Assembly (NCBI GenBank): GCA_958298945.1
Contig: OY282610.1
Coordinates: forward strand, 27,850,167 to 27,914,166
Origin: Atherix ibis
Lineage: Eukaryota; Arthropoda; Insecta; Diptera; Athericidae
Length of the DNA stretch: 64,000 nucleotides
Reading direction: 5' to 3'
Both the position numbers and the translations under genes were made by a program. Positions 1-12,503 of this stretch are shown in pieces. The notes under the pieces were generated by a model. The model ran no database searches and was not told the DNA's origin. It saw only the letters and a list, made by a program, of their open reading frames with translations. How positions within the stretch are numbered: position 1 is the first letter of the stretch; the number at the start of each line of letters is the position of its first letter.

Positions 1-1860
1 TAAAAACAAAAAATTATTTTTCAAAATTTTTTTTAAAAAAATATATTCTTTAATGCAATAATGTATACTATTTAAATGTTTCTGTATGCATTTTTAATTA
101 TTTTTTTTTATTTATTGTATATACAAGCACTTTAAAGAAAACAAAATAAATAATTCTATTCTGCGTTTGTATGGATGCATTCACACATGTATATGTGTGA
201 ATATGTTTTAATGGGAGGGGGTAACTATTATTTATAATTAATAACGATTGAAAATACATTAATTTTTTTCTTTTTTTTGTTGTTGATATATTTAAGAAAT
301 ATATATACTATTGTATAGATTTATATATATTTTTCTTTTATAAATTGCTAATAAATTGATTAATTAATTTTTGTTTGTTTTGTTTTGTTTTTTTTTTCTT
401 CTTGCATAATTTTTAATTTATATGCTTGTAAATTGTAATCAAATTAAAAAGAACTAATCAATAATAATAATTATAGCATAATAATAATAATTATAGCATA
501 ATAATAATAATAATAATGATGATATAAAATTAATAATAATAATAAGAATAGATAAATTAATGAGAAAATTTTTATGCTTTTTTTTTTATTACAAATACTG
601 CTCCAAAAAAAAACTGTTGAAAATAATTATTTTCACACAGTTTTGAAAATAAAAACGGATTATTGTCCGCTTTTTTCTTTTTAAACAAATACGTTACGTT
701 ATTTTTACATAACAAGTTTAATACTAAATTGATTATATTAAAAATTAATTTACATCGATAAAGCAATTTTTAATTGAAATTAACTTTTACATATTTCTTT
801 GTAAATTAAATATTTAATTATGGAGAATTGAAGTAATTTTCTTCATATTTGATCAAATTTCATATAATTTAAATTGATGACATTTGATTTGTGTTATTTT
901 TATGTTTTCTTGTAAACAAATTTCAATATTTGCTGTTGTTTTTTTTTTTGGTTTGCAGCAAAATATAAAAAAGAGAAATGAAAATCAAAAATCATCAAAT
1001 TAATTTTTATATTTATATTTATTTGTTCATTTTTAAATTTTTCAATCAAATAAAAAATTCTCCTCTAATTGTTCCTTTTATTTACGTTAAAAATATATTC
1101 CAGTAATCCTTTGATTAATCTGAAATTCTCTTTTCGATTAAACAAAATTTAAATTCAATTCTTTAATACCATAATTTAATTAATATATATTTTGTATTTT
1201 ATAATTAATATGGGATAATTAAATTATTTTTTTTGTATTTTTTTAATTGTTTTTTTTTTGTTAATAACTTTTCGAAATAAATTGAAAAAAAAAAAAATTC
1301 ATTCAAAAGAGCCAATACAGACATTTATGGATTAATATAAATATATATGCTTATATATTTAGTATATAATGTAGATGATTTATATAAGCACATATTTTTT
1401 ATATAATTTCTATTATTTATTTCATATTTTATTATTATTATTTTTTTTCTAATTCTTTGATCTGGATTTGTATAATTGGTTTTTTGCTTTGCCTTTTTTA
1501 AAGAATTCATTTTTGTTTTGGTTTTGCAATTGTTTCAGCTTTTACTTTGTCCGACTCGGTCAATATTTTGTCAATATCCTGGAAAAATATGCCAAGAAAA
1601 AAAAAATAAAACAATTGCAGACTGTAGATTATGGAAGGAGGAACCAAAATAAAAACGACAACACAACAAAAATTTCTTATATTTATGTGTACACATACAT
1701 ATCCATCAAGAAATAAAAACAATAAATTAAAAAAAGAATGGCGGTATTTGGAAAAGAGAACATCTATAAGGGTGATGCTTAGATTATAGAAGAACTGGAT
1801 AGTCGAAATTTTTTCTATAATACATTCGTACACACTTGCAAAATAACCTTTCATGAAACA
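1..1860. other. AT-rich intergenic DNA, no gene seen
   Basis: The stretch is dominated by A/T runs and short simple repeats, with no open frame that looks like protein; the small open frames translate to Lys/Asn/Ile/Phe/Tyr-rich low-complexity peptides. An (ATA/AAT)n microsatellite occupies about 464-556 and includes two copies of a 20-base unit ending in the tetramer GCAT. No RNA gene or promoter is recognisable. Confidence 0.7.
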
Positions 1861-2301
1861 TTTCGCATTCTAAAATAAAAAACTTCCTATTTGCTGTCGT
1901 GTAGAATAAAACTATTTATGCAAATGTATTAATTTATACTTAATTGTTCTTATACTATTTAAAATTAAGTCACTCCGACAAATATATGCAAGCATTTCGG
2001 TATGCTACCAGTTTCATGGAGAATGACGTGTTTTAAAAGTTCTCCTAAACTCTACAAAATTGAGGCGCTTGATATTTACAAAATAAAAAAATAAATCTAA
2101 AATAGAATTTCATTAAATACCAGAATATTGAGCAAAAAAAAATTATGTTTAAATGTAATAAGTGAGTTAAAATGAATTTCTGGCCCTTTTTGTGTTAAAT
2201 TTTTATGATGTTCTTTCGGATATTCCAAGTATTTTATTTCTTTTATTTCTTTACTATGCGTCTTTGACTGAGAATATTTTTGTCGACGGTAGTCAAATTT
2301 A

Positions 2302-2990
2302 CACAGTGTGTCTCAAAAAATAACCGAACATACAACTTGCAGCGTCATCTATTGAAAATTTACAGCGTTAAAAAGATACATTCATCCTCTTTCAAACGAA
2401 TTAAATTCATGTAAATCGGATGACAGATGTGAAAGTTACAGCCATTTCAATAAAAGAAAAAGTGTGCTAATGTTACAAAACAAGAAAGAGCAAATATAAA
2501 ATTTAGACATACGAATTGATGGGAAAAGTTTATGGTGATGATTGTATGCATCGTACACAAGTTTATACGTGGTTTACACGATTTAAAAATGGTCGTGAGG
2601 ATTTTAAAGGATGACCAGGTCGTCCAGAAGCTAGTAGTAATCGTGCTGAATTGGTGGAAAAAGTCCGTGAAATCATTGGTATCGATGCAAATTTTACTAC
2701 GAGAATGTTGGCTAAGGAATTAAATACGACTAAAAACTCTATTTGGAGAAGTTTAACTGAAGATTTGTGTAAAAGAATGGTCTCTGCGCGTTTTGTTCCA
2801 CATGAATTAAATGAAGACCAAAAAAGTGAACGAATTTTTGATGAAAAACCCGATTTATCTCATCAACCACACTCCGTATTCGCCTGATCTATCACCATGT
2901 GACTATTTTCTATTTTCAAAACTGAAAACCAAGATGAAAGGACCATTTTATGATGATATCCCAGCCATTTTTGTTTTGTAACATAGAATA
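2302..2990 (+). pseudogene. Decayed, internally deleted mariner-like transposase
   Basis: The left end carries CACAGTGTGTCTCAAAAAATAACCG, of the kind found at Tc1/mariner termini. Inside, broken frames give a helix-turn-helix segment (GDDCMHRTQVYTWF, then ELVEKVREIIG and TTRMLAKELNTTKNSIW at 2560-2750). The sequence then jumps to the C-terminal catalytic box, PYSPDLSPCDYFLF-like at about 2868-2915, so the region with the first two catalytic aspartates has been deleted. Stop codons and frame changes interrupt what remains. It cannot encode an active transposase. Confidence 0.75.
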
Positions 2991-3832
2991 GTTAATGTTA
3001 ACTATTAACTATTCCATTTTTTGTAGAATAGCAGTATGCCAACGGGTTATTGTAATTTATTTTAAATTACTTTGTAGAAGTGATTTTAGATTTTTTATAT
3101 TCAAAAATTATATTGCTCAGCTCGTCGTTTTGGCATGCTACCACTTCATAGCGAATGGTGTTTAAAAACTATACGAAATTTTATTAACAATTTTTTTTGG
3201 TTAGACATAATTGAGTTAAAAATGTATATACTACAATATAAAAGCTTTTGGAATTCAGCGAAATTTCCATTACGAAAACTAGATGTCACTATGGGTACAT
3301 CTACACAAAATACTCTGCACATGAATATGCAGATTGTTCGATTTTTCGCCGCTTGGAGTAGATATGCGCGCATATATATAGAATTACGTGCACGTGTATA
3401 AATACGAAAATATTTGCTGTAGGCAAGATTTCTTTGGCCTAAGAAAAAAAAACCTTTTTAAAACAATGAATATTTAAAACCTTTAAAAATAGTTTTTCTT
3501 TCGAAGAAACGAGTTTTTTCATTATAGCGCAAATCTTTAAAAATTAAGAGATTTCGGTTAATTTTACTTTTAAATAACCGTTAATTGTAATGATCCGAAA
3601 AACCTGAATAGTTCGAAAAGAGGATTATTTCGAGTGAACGATTGATAAAACCATCTCAATAATTTTTCACGATAACGTCCGAAAAGGTGATTTAGAGTGA
3701 CCTGATGTACAGTGTTCGCAGAATGCGTATTACGGTAAAATAATTGATGCCAGTTTTTACTAGAACACTATTTATAGAAAATACGATCATAATATGAAAA
3801 GACAACAGAAATTATGGCGGTGTTCTTCTAAT

Positions 3833-4085
3833 ACACAGTGTATCCCAAAAATAACCAAACTTTATATTTAAATCATACAACATGCAGCGCCATCTATTGA
3901 AAATTTGCTGTATTAAAAAGATACATTCATCCTCTTTCAAACGCCTCTAAAACCGAGGTGCTAAAGAACATTGCTATAAATGGCTGTAATTTTCACATCT
4001 GTCATCCGATTTACATGAATTTTCATGATGGCGCTGAAATTTTTTTTCCGGATTTACTAACATTTGCTCAATATATATATATATA
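3833..4085. mobile_element. Second mariner left end joined to an inverted fragment of the same element
   Basis: Bases 3833-3945 repeat the left terminus seen at 2302 (CACAGTGTATCCCAAAAATAACC, then GCAGCGCCATCTATTGAAAATTTG and ATACATTCATCCTCTTTCAAACG). About 45 bases further on, 3990-4030 is the reverse complement of 2402-2445 (CATCTGTCATCCGATTTACATG). The two halves point at each other, so this looks like a snap-back rearrangement of one mariner end. A short (AT)n run follows at 4070-4085. Confidence 0.6.
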
Positions 4086-5606
4086 TGGAATAGTTAACAG
4101 AACGCCACAGGGTTGGAAGATAGGGCTTGTGTGGTTTCTAAAAAGAAAGTTATGGGCGAGAGACAGAATTCAATAAGGATTGGGGATTGTTGGTAGTTGG
4201 CCAGTGAGATGTTAAAAAGCTTTTAATTCTAATTGTAAATTCTCTATAATTATTTCAGAAAAGATAAAAACGAAAATAAATCGATCAGGTCAGTAAAAAT
4301 AATTAAAGCACGTACGCACGCACCCTAATAATCATATAATCTATTCGGTGTTTTGCTATTTTTCCATATGATTTTGATAAGTTTTAATTGAAATCTTTTA
4401 AAAATGCCATTATTTACTTTTTCATGCATATTAAATATCTGTTCCAATTTAATTTTTTTAATTATAATCATTCAATTAAAATAAATGTCTTGTATAATAA
4501 TAATAAATAATAAAAATAGAATTATTTTATAAAAATATTATTTGTCTAAAAAAAAAAATATTTCTTCACTTTTAAACCAGCAATTATAAGATAATCAACC
4601 AAGTGTTCATAGTTCAAGTTCAAAGAAAACGAGTGGCAGAAAAAAATGCGAAATAAAACTTAAATAAATTCAAAAATAAAAATAAAAAAATTATACAAAA
4701 ATTTTCGCAAATAAAGAGAAATCTTCACTTGTATTAATATTATTTAAATATTATTTGTAAATAATCATATCTAATATTCAATTTGTGTATGTATGAGAGG
4801 CGTTCTCTATTTGTACAGTAAAATCAGTAGAGAAATGTTATTTCTTAGCATCTAATCTATTTAAGTAATTTAAATATTTTTATTTTTTATTTTTTAATGT
4901 TTTTAAAGTTTGTTTCACATTTTTTGGGTAGAATTCCAATAAAGCATCGATAATTTGGTTACGAAAAAAGCTGGATGCTTACGAGAAAATTAGCAGATAT
5001 TATCGCTGGAATTTTGAACACAAAAAAATTCATAGAAAATTGAGAATACAAAGCTAATGTCAAAAATATTGTAGTAATAATAATAATAGAAAATGTGTAC
5101 ATCATACATTGAAAAATGACTTTAGATTAAAGAATATGTATAGGCAAAAGCGGCGAGACCTCGTACTGCTTACTTACTTTTGTGTAGATTTTTTTATGTA
5201 GACATGACACCTATTGACATCTAGTTTTCATAATAGAAATTTATTGAATTCCAAAAGCATTTTAATTCACTTATTGCAAACAAAAATACAATTTATACAT
5301 GACGACAGGCAATTTTTATTTTTTATACAATCTTTTGATATGAAATGGAATTGTATTTTCAATGCCTCAATTTTTTTAGACTTTCGTAGAGTTTTTTAAA
5401 ACACACCATTCTCCATGCAGGTGGGTAAGCATACCAAAATGCTTGCATACTTTTGTTTATATTTAGATACTTATCGTAAAGTGAATGTTAAAGTGCAGTT
5501 AAATTTATTAAATTTTAAATGCTTTACAAACAAGTCAGTATAAATAAATATATTTGCATAAATAATTTTATTCTTCAGAACAGTAAATAGGAAGTTTTTA
5601 TTTCAG

Positions 5607-6807
5607 AATATGAAGTTTTCAATAAAGGGTTGCTGAGCATTCATCTTCATTTTTATTAGAGAAATTAACAAAAATTTAGCTTGTGATGTGTTCAAATGGC
5701 TGTTAATAATTTAGTTGGTCTAAAAAGTGGTTAAAAAGTGAAAAGTTCGTCATTAAATAAATGTAAACAAATGTGATGTTGACAGTTCAATGTTCATCAG
5801 AAAATAGTTCAGTGCCGGCGTACGTAAAGTGTGTGAAAGAAAATTTAAGGGAAATTAAGTGCAGATAGGTTAAATAAATATTTTAAGTAACCATGATTAT
5901 ATTTATCTAACCCATCTGCTAGGTAAGACTGTCTTTCAGCTTTATAAGGAGAATTCACATCAACCAGTTTTTATAGCGTCAAAAGTCCTTTACCTTCTTA
6001 AGGTACGCTTCCGAAAGTGTTGTGAAAATTTGCCGAAATGTTGAAAAACATATCCGACAGTAATTGGTGCACACTTGTTTAACATTAAAATTTATATTTA
6101 TTAAGTTGCGGAGTGATTTTTAATTTCAACATAATATCAAATTCTCTCAATTAATTAATTTTCCATTTTTGGAATGGATTTTTATTTGTGCACATAATTG
6201 TTTTGAAATAACTTGTAATTTATATTTTTCTATGCTCTTCCACTTTATAATTCTGTATTAATAAATATACAGAAAATTAATAATAAATAGAAAGATGTAA
6301 TATTTGAAAATAGAATAATGTATTTTATTGCAAAATTTCCAAAACTATTGTCATTCCATCAAACAACAAAATCCGCAATATTAAAAAAATCGATTTGTTT
6401 ATGCATAAATGACATCACATATGAAAAATGGGTTTTAAATGAACCGCTTCAATCGCATATTGAAGTAGTTTAAAATTTGCCCCCATTGATTTTTGGCGTT
6501 TCTGTTATTTAACATGTTTGTGTGCGTTCTTACGCAAAAAAAAAAAAAATTGGACATAATTTTTGTATAGAGGCTTATCCAGGTTCTTCTGTTGTTATCC
6601 CATGCCATAGCAAAGTGGAAATGTGAATAAAAAAAAAAGTATGTGAGAGAGATAGCAACAGAGTTGAATGAGAGAAAAAAGCATCTTAAGTGAATTAGAA
6701 AAAAAGACGTAATAATTATTTATTTTATTATATATTTACAGATTATCAAAAAACTGATGCACTGCGAGTGAACAAATGCAATATATCAAATCCCTTTGTG
6801 TATATAA
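5607..6807. other. Intergenic DNA upstream of the proline-rich gene's last exon
   Basis: Mostly AT-rich. A less AT-rich patch at about 5790-5945 ends in CTAGGTAAGACTG, a good splice-donor context, so an untranslated exon on the plus strand is possible but unsupported otherwise. A TTTATT at 6724-6729 reads AATAAA on the minus strand, 80 bases beyond the stop of the proposed last exon of the proline-rich gene, and is a fair polyadenylation signal for it. Confidence 0.4.
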
Positions 6808-8531
6808 TTACAGGAGAAGTGAGCGGCGATTCATATGCATCCATGCAGGCTGAAAAGTGAGGCAAAAACTTGTCTGAACAGCGCCACGGCCTAGTTAAGC
6901 AAAGATGCGACATATTCGAAATTTATTTGGCAATTTGATGTTAGTGAATTTCGCAAATTTGATTTTTTAAAAGTATATATAATATATCAAAAAAAAAAGA
7001 CCTAAAATATTATGTTGCGGTAAAAGTTTTCTTTACAAATAATAATAAATAATAAAATCGATTTGAATTTGGTGCCTTAATTGTATTTTTTTTCTACCTG
7101 TGCGTATGTCATTTTTTCCCTTCACTTTTTGACAACTCTTCCTATTCTGTTCTTCTATAAAATAAAGTGAACGCCTAAGTTTCGCGCCATAACGAAAAAA
7201 AAACCAATCTAATAAGCTACGTTTTTCTAATTTCACAATATTTTGCTTGATGGATGGATGGATGCACGTTGTAAAAAAATGAACCAATTCCTGTATCAGC
7301 ATGGTGCGTGGGCGTTTTTTAGGTCTTGTGTTATTTTTATTGATGCATAGTACCACGTCATAATTACGCTTTTTGCTAAATAATAATAATAATAATAATG
7401 AAACTAATTTTGTATGGGGATGCGGATGTATGTGTATATTTGTGTATTCGTTTGGATAATATATTATTTGTCTCACTTTTAAGTTACCTGTTCGGGATGC
7501 TTTCCAATATATTCTAATCTGGACGCTTCGTACATTTTGACGAACTTATCTCTTTGAACTTTGAATTCGGCAAATAATTTGTCATCTTTGTTGCATTTTA
7601 ATCTATTTTCGATATCTTCTTTTTTCTTTTGCTCGGCCCGAATCTCATCAGTTACCCAGGGTTTGTTAAGCGGATACTGATTAACAATTTCGCTTAATGT
7701 CTTTTTGATTGTGGTTGATTTTTTCCCCCTTGTATTGGTGTTACCAGGAAGATTGTTACGTTTGCGATTTTTTAGATTTTTACGATTGCTGTTGAGATTG
7801 TTTACCCCCCGAAGTTGTCCAACAGCAGGAGGTATGCTATTAACTCGTGGTGGATGTGGTGGCATTGGAGGCACAGACCCGGCACTTCGCATTTGCATTC
7901 GCGACGCTCCCATTGGTGGCGGACCCATTGGTGGAGGGCCCATTGAGCAACCAGCAACTGGTGGCGGTGGTGGTAACAAAGGCCGAGGGCCACAATAACG
8001 TGTAGGATTCATATTTAATGGCGGCGGTGGTGGTGGTGGTAATGGCGGTAATGGTGGTCGCATACCCATTGGTGGAGTTACATGCCGGTTACCTCTTGGC
8101 ATTGGATTATTTCGGAAGTTCCGTACACCTGGTAATGGACCTATTGGCCTCTGATTTTGAATTTGTCCGGGTGGCATCCGAGGCGATGGCATCCAACCAT
8201 TATTACCGTTATTATGATTTCTCTGTGGCATAAAGTTTATATTTGGTTGAATAGTTCGTCGTGACACTCGATTATTATTTTGTGTAGCTGGTATTTTCAC
8301 ATTGACTTTATTGACTGGAGGTGGACGAACTGGCTGCGGTTCATTAAAGTCCATATAACCAGGATTATCGGGCATTTGGCTAGGATTGAACATAGCGCCA
8401 ATTCCAGCTCGATTATTATAACGTTTATCAGCACCGTTTATTGTCGATGGCCGAAATCTTCTAGGATTCGTATTATCCGGCATCTCTGGGCCTCGTCGCT
8501 TCAAACTGTTACCCTGTTTTCTCGCCACCAT
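6808..8531 (-). CDS. Proline/asparagine-rich basic protein, function unknown (two-exon model)
   Basis: Exon 1 is 7488-8531. Read unspliced, the frame stops at 7479 after 350 residues, but its last codons form a strong donor (CAG|GTAACTT). A polypyrimidine tract and CAG acceptor at 6850 lead in phase to 13 more codons (PAWMHMNRRSLLL, stop at 6808), giving about 361 aa. I favour the spliced form. The N-terminus is basic (KRRGPE near residue 11). The middle is low-complexity Pro/Asn/Met/Gly with a run of nine prolines in two clusters (about 150-175 and 190-215). The C-terminal 70 residues are charged, helical-looking and probably the conserved domain (NKPWVTDEIRAEQKKK, then DKFVKMYEASRLEYIGKHPEQ split here as DKFVKMYEAS and LEYIGKHPEQ). 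No signal peptide or membrane segment is present, and arginine-rich, proline-rich composition suggests a nuclear RNA-associated protein. That is inference only. It is divergent with the Dredd gene. Confidence 0.75.
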
Positions 8532-9745
8532 TTTAATAAGAGATCAATATCAAATATTAAGTACGAACAAAAAAAAAAGTTCTTTTATACTTTACGGAAA
8601 AATTGCGGCAAAACAATATGTCGCAAACAACAATGCTAACACCGATTAACAAAAATACAAGTTCGAGAACAATTGCCAATGCATTCAATTATATATTAAA
8701 GTCAATGATTTAAATAAAACAACACGAACTGAACGTACAATTCTATTTTAACCATAAACCATCTAACGAAACAATACCATTCCTTACACTAAATTCTCTC
8801 AACTAATTAATATTTGCAGACAATATAATCTGATGAATCATTAATTTGTGCGTGTCCGGCTCGCGTTCGAATGAATCCAATGTATAGGTTAGAAAAGTTC
8901 ATTTATCTTTCTATTTAACAGTATTGAAAAACAATCCGATTAAAATTTTAATCAAATTTGTTCGATTAATATTATTATCAATTTTATTCATAATACAATT
9001 TATTTACATAAATAAGACGTAAATCACCATGAACGAACTCCCTCGCAACTCAGGCGTCCAACAAAAAACTTTACGATGGTACTGCCACATTGCTATTTTG
9101 TTTTCGTTAAAAAATTTCTATATAGATAAAATTTAATTTATAGCAAATTGCCTTAATCTGGAACTGTACAGCCTTACTTATATTGCTACCGCAATCAATT
9201 AAATATAAAACTGAATTTGTGAGAAAGTTAACATTTCAAATAAAGTGGAATATAATTGTCAGAATTTCTTCAACAAAAAATAGAGAGACATTAAAATAAT
9301 CCTCTGTTATAATAAACTAAAGCGAACTTTTTTATAAGATTATTTATTGCATTGAACTGAATATATCTTGGATAAAAATATTTCTTGTTCAATTTTAAAT
9401 AAAATATTTTCCATATAAATTCTATTGTACATCTTATGATTTCGGCTGTATTTACCATCGCACATTAAACAATTGGTCGCCATCGTTAATTCCATTGCAA
9501 ATGTCAGTGAAATAGTGTCAGTGTGAAAGACGATTACAATTCCATATATAAAAAAAGAAGAAGATAAGACAAGTGTCCTTTGAATTCCTTATTCAATGAC
9601 GGTTGTTTTTTACCGTGAGTTCTGACAAAGTATGTTAATCATTTCCGGTTGCCAAAATTCGTGGACAATTTTAATGCTGGTCGTCTAGTTTTATGATTTT
9701 TTAAAAATTCATTTGGAAATTAAAGAACAGAAAAACGGTATTATC
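8532..9745. promoter_or_regulatory. Divergent intergenic region between the proline-rich gene and Dredd
   Basis: The 1.2 kb separates two start codons that face away from each other (8531 minus, 9746 plus), so it must hold both 5' ends. No coding frame, repeat or transposon is visible. I could not identify a convincing TATA box, initiator or NF-kappaB-type site; the stretch around 9470-9690 is less AT-rich and is the likelier place for the Dredd 5' UTR. Confidence 0.5.
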
Positions 9746-11619
9746 ATGTCAGATGAAGAAAGAACGCAAGATTTTTTAAATCGGCTTCATAATATTATGC
9801 CGGAACATTTGAAATTGATAGAAAATGATTTATCACTTCATCAAAAAGTATATATTTTGATAAAAAAATTTAAAAACAAACTGATTTGTTATTGATCTAT
9901 TTTATAGATATCGTTATTCTTTTTGCTATTCGGCGATGATCCTTTAATACGAGATATTGTGTTGCAAGATTTGTTAGTGCTACAGAAAAATAAAGGAGGA
10001 AATTGTGATTTATTACGTCATTTATCTACCATGAATCATTGGGGGTTAAAGCTTCTTGAAGGTTTAAGCATAATAAGAGCTATAAATATAATAAAGAAAT
10101 TAGGAATAAATCCTTCCGATATGGAATACATCTACCTTCCGCGTATTCCCGAATCGTCCGTTCATATAAACCCTATATTAAAATTGTTATACAATGTATG
10201 TGATCGTTTAACTCCAGCAGAAGCTGGGGCATTAATGTTGACTGTTTCAGAAAATGAAACTTTATCCCGTAGCACAAGATATATTTGTGCAGAATATATG
10301 GAAATATTTTTTCTCTATTTGATATGCAATAATTTTATAAATACAGGAATATATGTTAATTCTACCCCACAAAGCAATGCCAATTTAGATTTATTAATCG
10401 AGTACTTCAAATTAAAAGAGGAATTTATTGATGTAAAAGAATTGCTACTTACATGTTTAGGAAAATTCCATCTCTCAGCTACTAGGCATTTGGTTGAACT
10501 CGACTATAATCAAGCCGTTAGCCAATCCACATCAGCAGAACAAGTTAGCGCTAACAAACATGAACAAAATCATCCACGCAAATTCGGTGATATTAACGAT
10601 GAACGGTATGAGATTCGAAGGGAACGCGCTGGATTTTTATTAATAATAAATCAAAGAAATTTTACACGAAACACAAATCCATTATTTGAGGTAATGCAAT
10701 TATTTTTTTTAAACGATTTTTTATTTATTGTTTATTGCATTTGATTTGCTAAATGAAGCAAAAATTACCAGAAGAAGTACTATCGGATCGTCTAGGAACA
10801 GATCGTGATAAAGATATATTGAAAATAACATTTGAAGAGCGTGGCTATAATGCAAAAATCATGGAAAATTTAGACCACAAACTAATGATTTATTATATTC
10901 GAGAGGTAGTTAAAAGATCTATCTATTATGATTCTCTGATAGTTTGTATACTATCGCATGGTACAAAAGGTAATATTAGTAATGAAATTTTAAATATATT
11001 TTAATGAATTGTTATTTTTAAAAAATGTATATACTCTTCAAGGTTCTGTTTATGGTTCGGATAGTATTCCAGTTGAAATTTCCCAAATTGAATCAGAATT
11101 AGCTTCAGAAATATTATCTGGAAAACCAAAAATACTTATAATTCAAGCATGTCAAGGCATACAAAAACACGTAATTGTACCGGTAAATTTCTAATATGCT
11201 GAAGTGAAGACAGAACATTTATATTTGAGAAATTATTGTCTTACTTTGCTAGGTGAATACAGATAAATTACAATTTGATGGTATAGGATCGGTAACTGTT
11301 CTTCCTCATTGTGATATATTGGTGGCAATATCAACAATGGATGGCTTTGTATCTGTACGCGATCCCATAAATGGAACTTGGTATATACAAACGCTGTGCG
11401 ATTGTATACAAAAAATGGGCGATGAGTACGACTGAAACATTTTTGATAGACGAAAATATTATTTAACAATAAACATAAATTTTCAGCAAAGATATATATA
11501 ATATATTGATCAAAGTTAACGATAAGGTGACGTCGCTTAGAGGTCCCAAAGGAGAGTGTATGGTGCCTGAACTGAGGGTTAGACTGAGGCGACAACTTTA
11601 TTTATGCCCAAAAAAATAG
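9746..11619 (+). CDS. Dredd: Dredd-type initiator caspase (caspase-8-like, death-effector prodomain)
   Basis: Six exons join in frame to about 513 aa: 9746-9847, 9908-10690, 10759-10969, 11043-11182, 11253-11425 and 11487-11619, all with GT/AG borders (exon 4 could instead end at 11170, four residues shorter). Residues 1 to about 250 are helical and resemble two death-effector domains rather than a CARD. The caspase fold begins near GFLLIINQRNF, carries the catalytic His as LSHG (His362), the catalytic Cys in QACQG (Cys402), and the substrate-pocket stretch SVRDPINGTWYIQTLC in the small subunit. In Drosophila, Dredd cleaves IMD and Relish in antibacterial signalling with FADD. The linker between large and small subunits is short. 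Drosophila Dredd is a little under 500 aa, so this looks complete. An ATG at 9746 is the first in frame. An AATAAA lies at 11721. Dronc was considered and set aside because the prodomain and active-site box fit Dredd better. Confidence 0.88.
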
Positions 11620-12503
11620 CATTTATGTATTTTATTGAAAATTTTATTTGTATGTATAATATATGTTAATGCATTTTCGTATTACGAAAAAAATAGAATT
11701 ATATACAATGTTAAAAGTTTAATAAATGTATATTTTATAAATAAAAAGAAATTGTCTTGTAAATTATTAATATATATATTTTTTTAAAGAAAAACTTAAC
11801 TGAAAAGAGAAAAATGAATATATTTAATGTACGATAAAATTGTAAATTTATTATATTTGATTAATGGTGGATCATGTTATATTAAAGAAAAATAATTATC
11901 GGCACAATTGATAAATTATTAAGAATAATCGAAAGAATGCACTAATATCGGTAATTATTTTTCTAAAAAAAAAAATTTTATTCCAGTAAAATAAAATCGG
12001 GATAAAAATATATTTTCAATATATTCAAATAGAAATGTATATTTGTTAATAATAATGCTATAAAATATAATTAACTCATAAACAAATCTCGTTAAAAAAA
12101 TAAGCTTATAAATTTTATACTAAAAATATGTGATCTGGTCGCGATAACTAAGATTAAACTTAAATCATCCACACTTAAAAGATTACAATATGATGATATA
12201 TAAACATAGATTAATTCAATTGTATAAAAACATGAAAACCTTCTAATCTATTTTAACTAGAAACACTTTCAAGTTTTTTTTTACTACAACATATTAATAA
12301 ATAATGTTGTTGTGATATAATGCATTATAAATATATTTTCTTAAATATAACAGAAATAAGAATAAATAATTTTGTAATACGCGGTGAAAAGTAACAAAAA
12401 TGCAAAAAGTTAACAAAAACAAAAAAAAAAACATTTAAAGGAGAGGTGGAATGTAACCGGTGGTAAAAAGTTCTTTAAAATCTTTGTCTTGTTTGTGAAC
12501 AAA
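11620..12503. other. Convergent 3' intergenic region between Dredd and the ionotropic receptor
   Basis: The two genes end tail to tail 884 bases apart. The region is AT-rich 3' UTR and spacer without repeats. A plus-strand AATAAA at 11721-11726 fits Dredd transcript cleavage. No RNA gene was found. Confidence 0.6.

Larger units (their letters stand above)
1866..5606. mobile_element. Composite inverted-repeat (foldback-like) element with mariner pieces inside
   Basis: About 250 bases at 1866-2110 reappear inverted at 5340-5606. Landmarks shared by both arms are AACTTCCTATTT, TTATGCAAAT, TATGCAAGCATTT and GGAGAATG. A third, direct-orientation copy of the inner part of the arm lies at about 3112-3400; it shares GGAATTCA and GAAAACTAGATGTCA with the right arm (5190-5260, inverted). 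The interior holds a decayed mariner (2302-2990), a second mariner left end (3833-3945) and an inverted scrap of the same mariner (3990-4030). No coding capacity specific to the inverted arms was found. I infer a foldback-type or long-terminal-inverted-repeat element that collected insertions; a duplication-inversion of non-mobile DNA is the alternative. Confidence 0.55.

Noticed and set aside
1507..1854. 115-codon minus-strand open frame rich in Phe, Val, Ile and Leu
   Set aside because: It looks membrane-like only because the DNA is T-rich; no start context, splice partner or recognisable family.
7033..7476. 147-codon minus-strand open frame just downstream of the proline-rich gene
   Set aside because: Composition is low-complexity with no domain. 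It lies in what is probably the last intron or 3' UTR of that gene.
8280..8639. 119-codon plus-strand open frame overlapping the proline-rich gene
   Set aside because: It is antisense to the 350-codon proline-rich frame and has no protein-like features.
9746..11619. Assignment of the caspase as Dronc (caspase-9-like)
   Set aside because: The prodomain is long and resembles tandem death-effector domains, and the active-site box is Q-A-C-Q-G, closer to Dredd than to the Dronc box.
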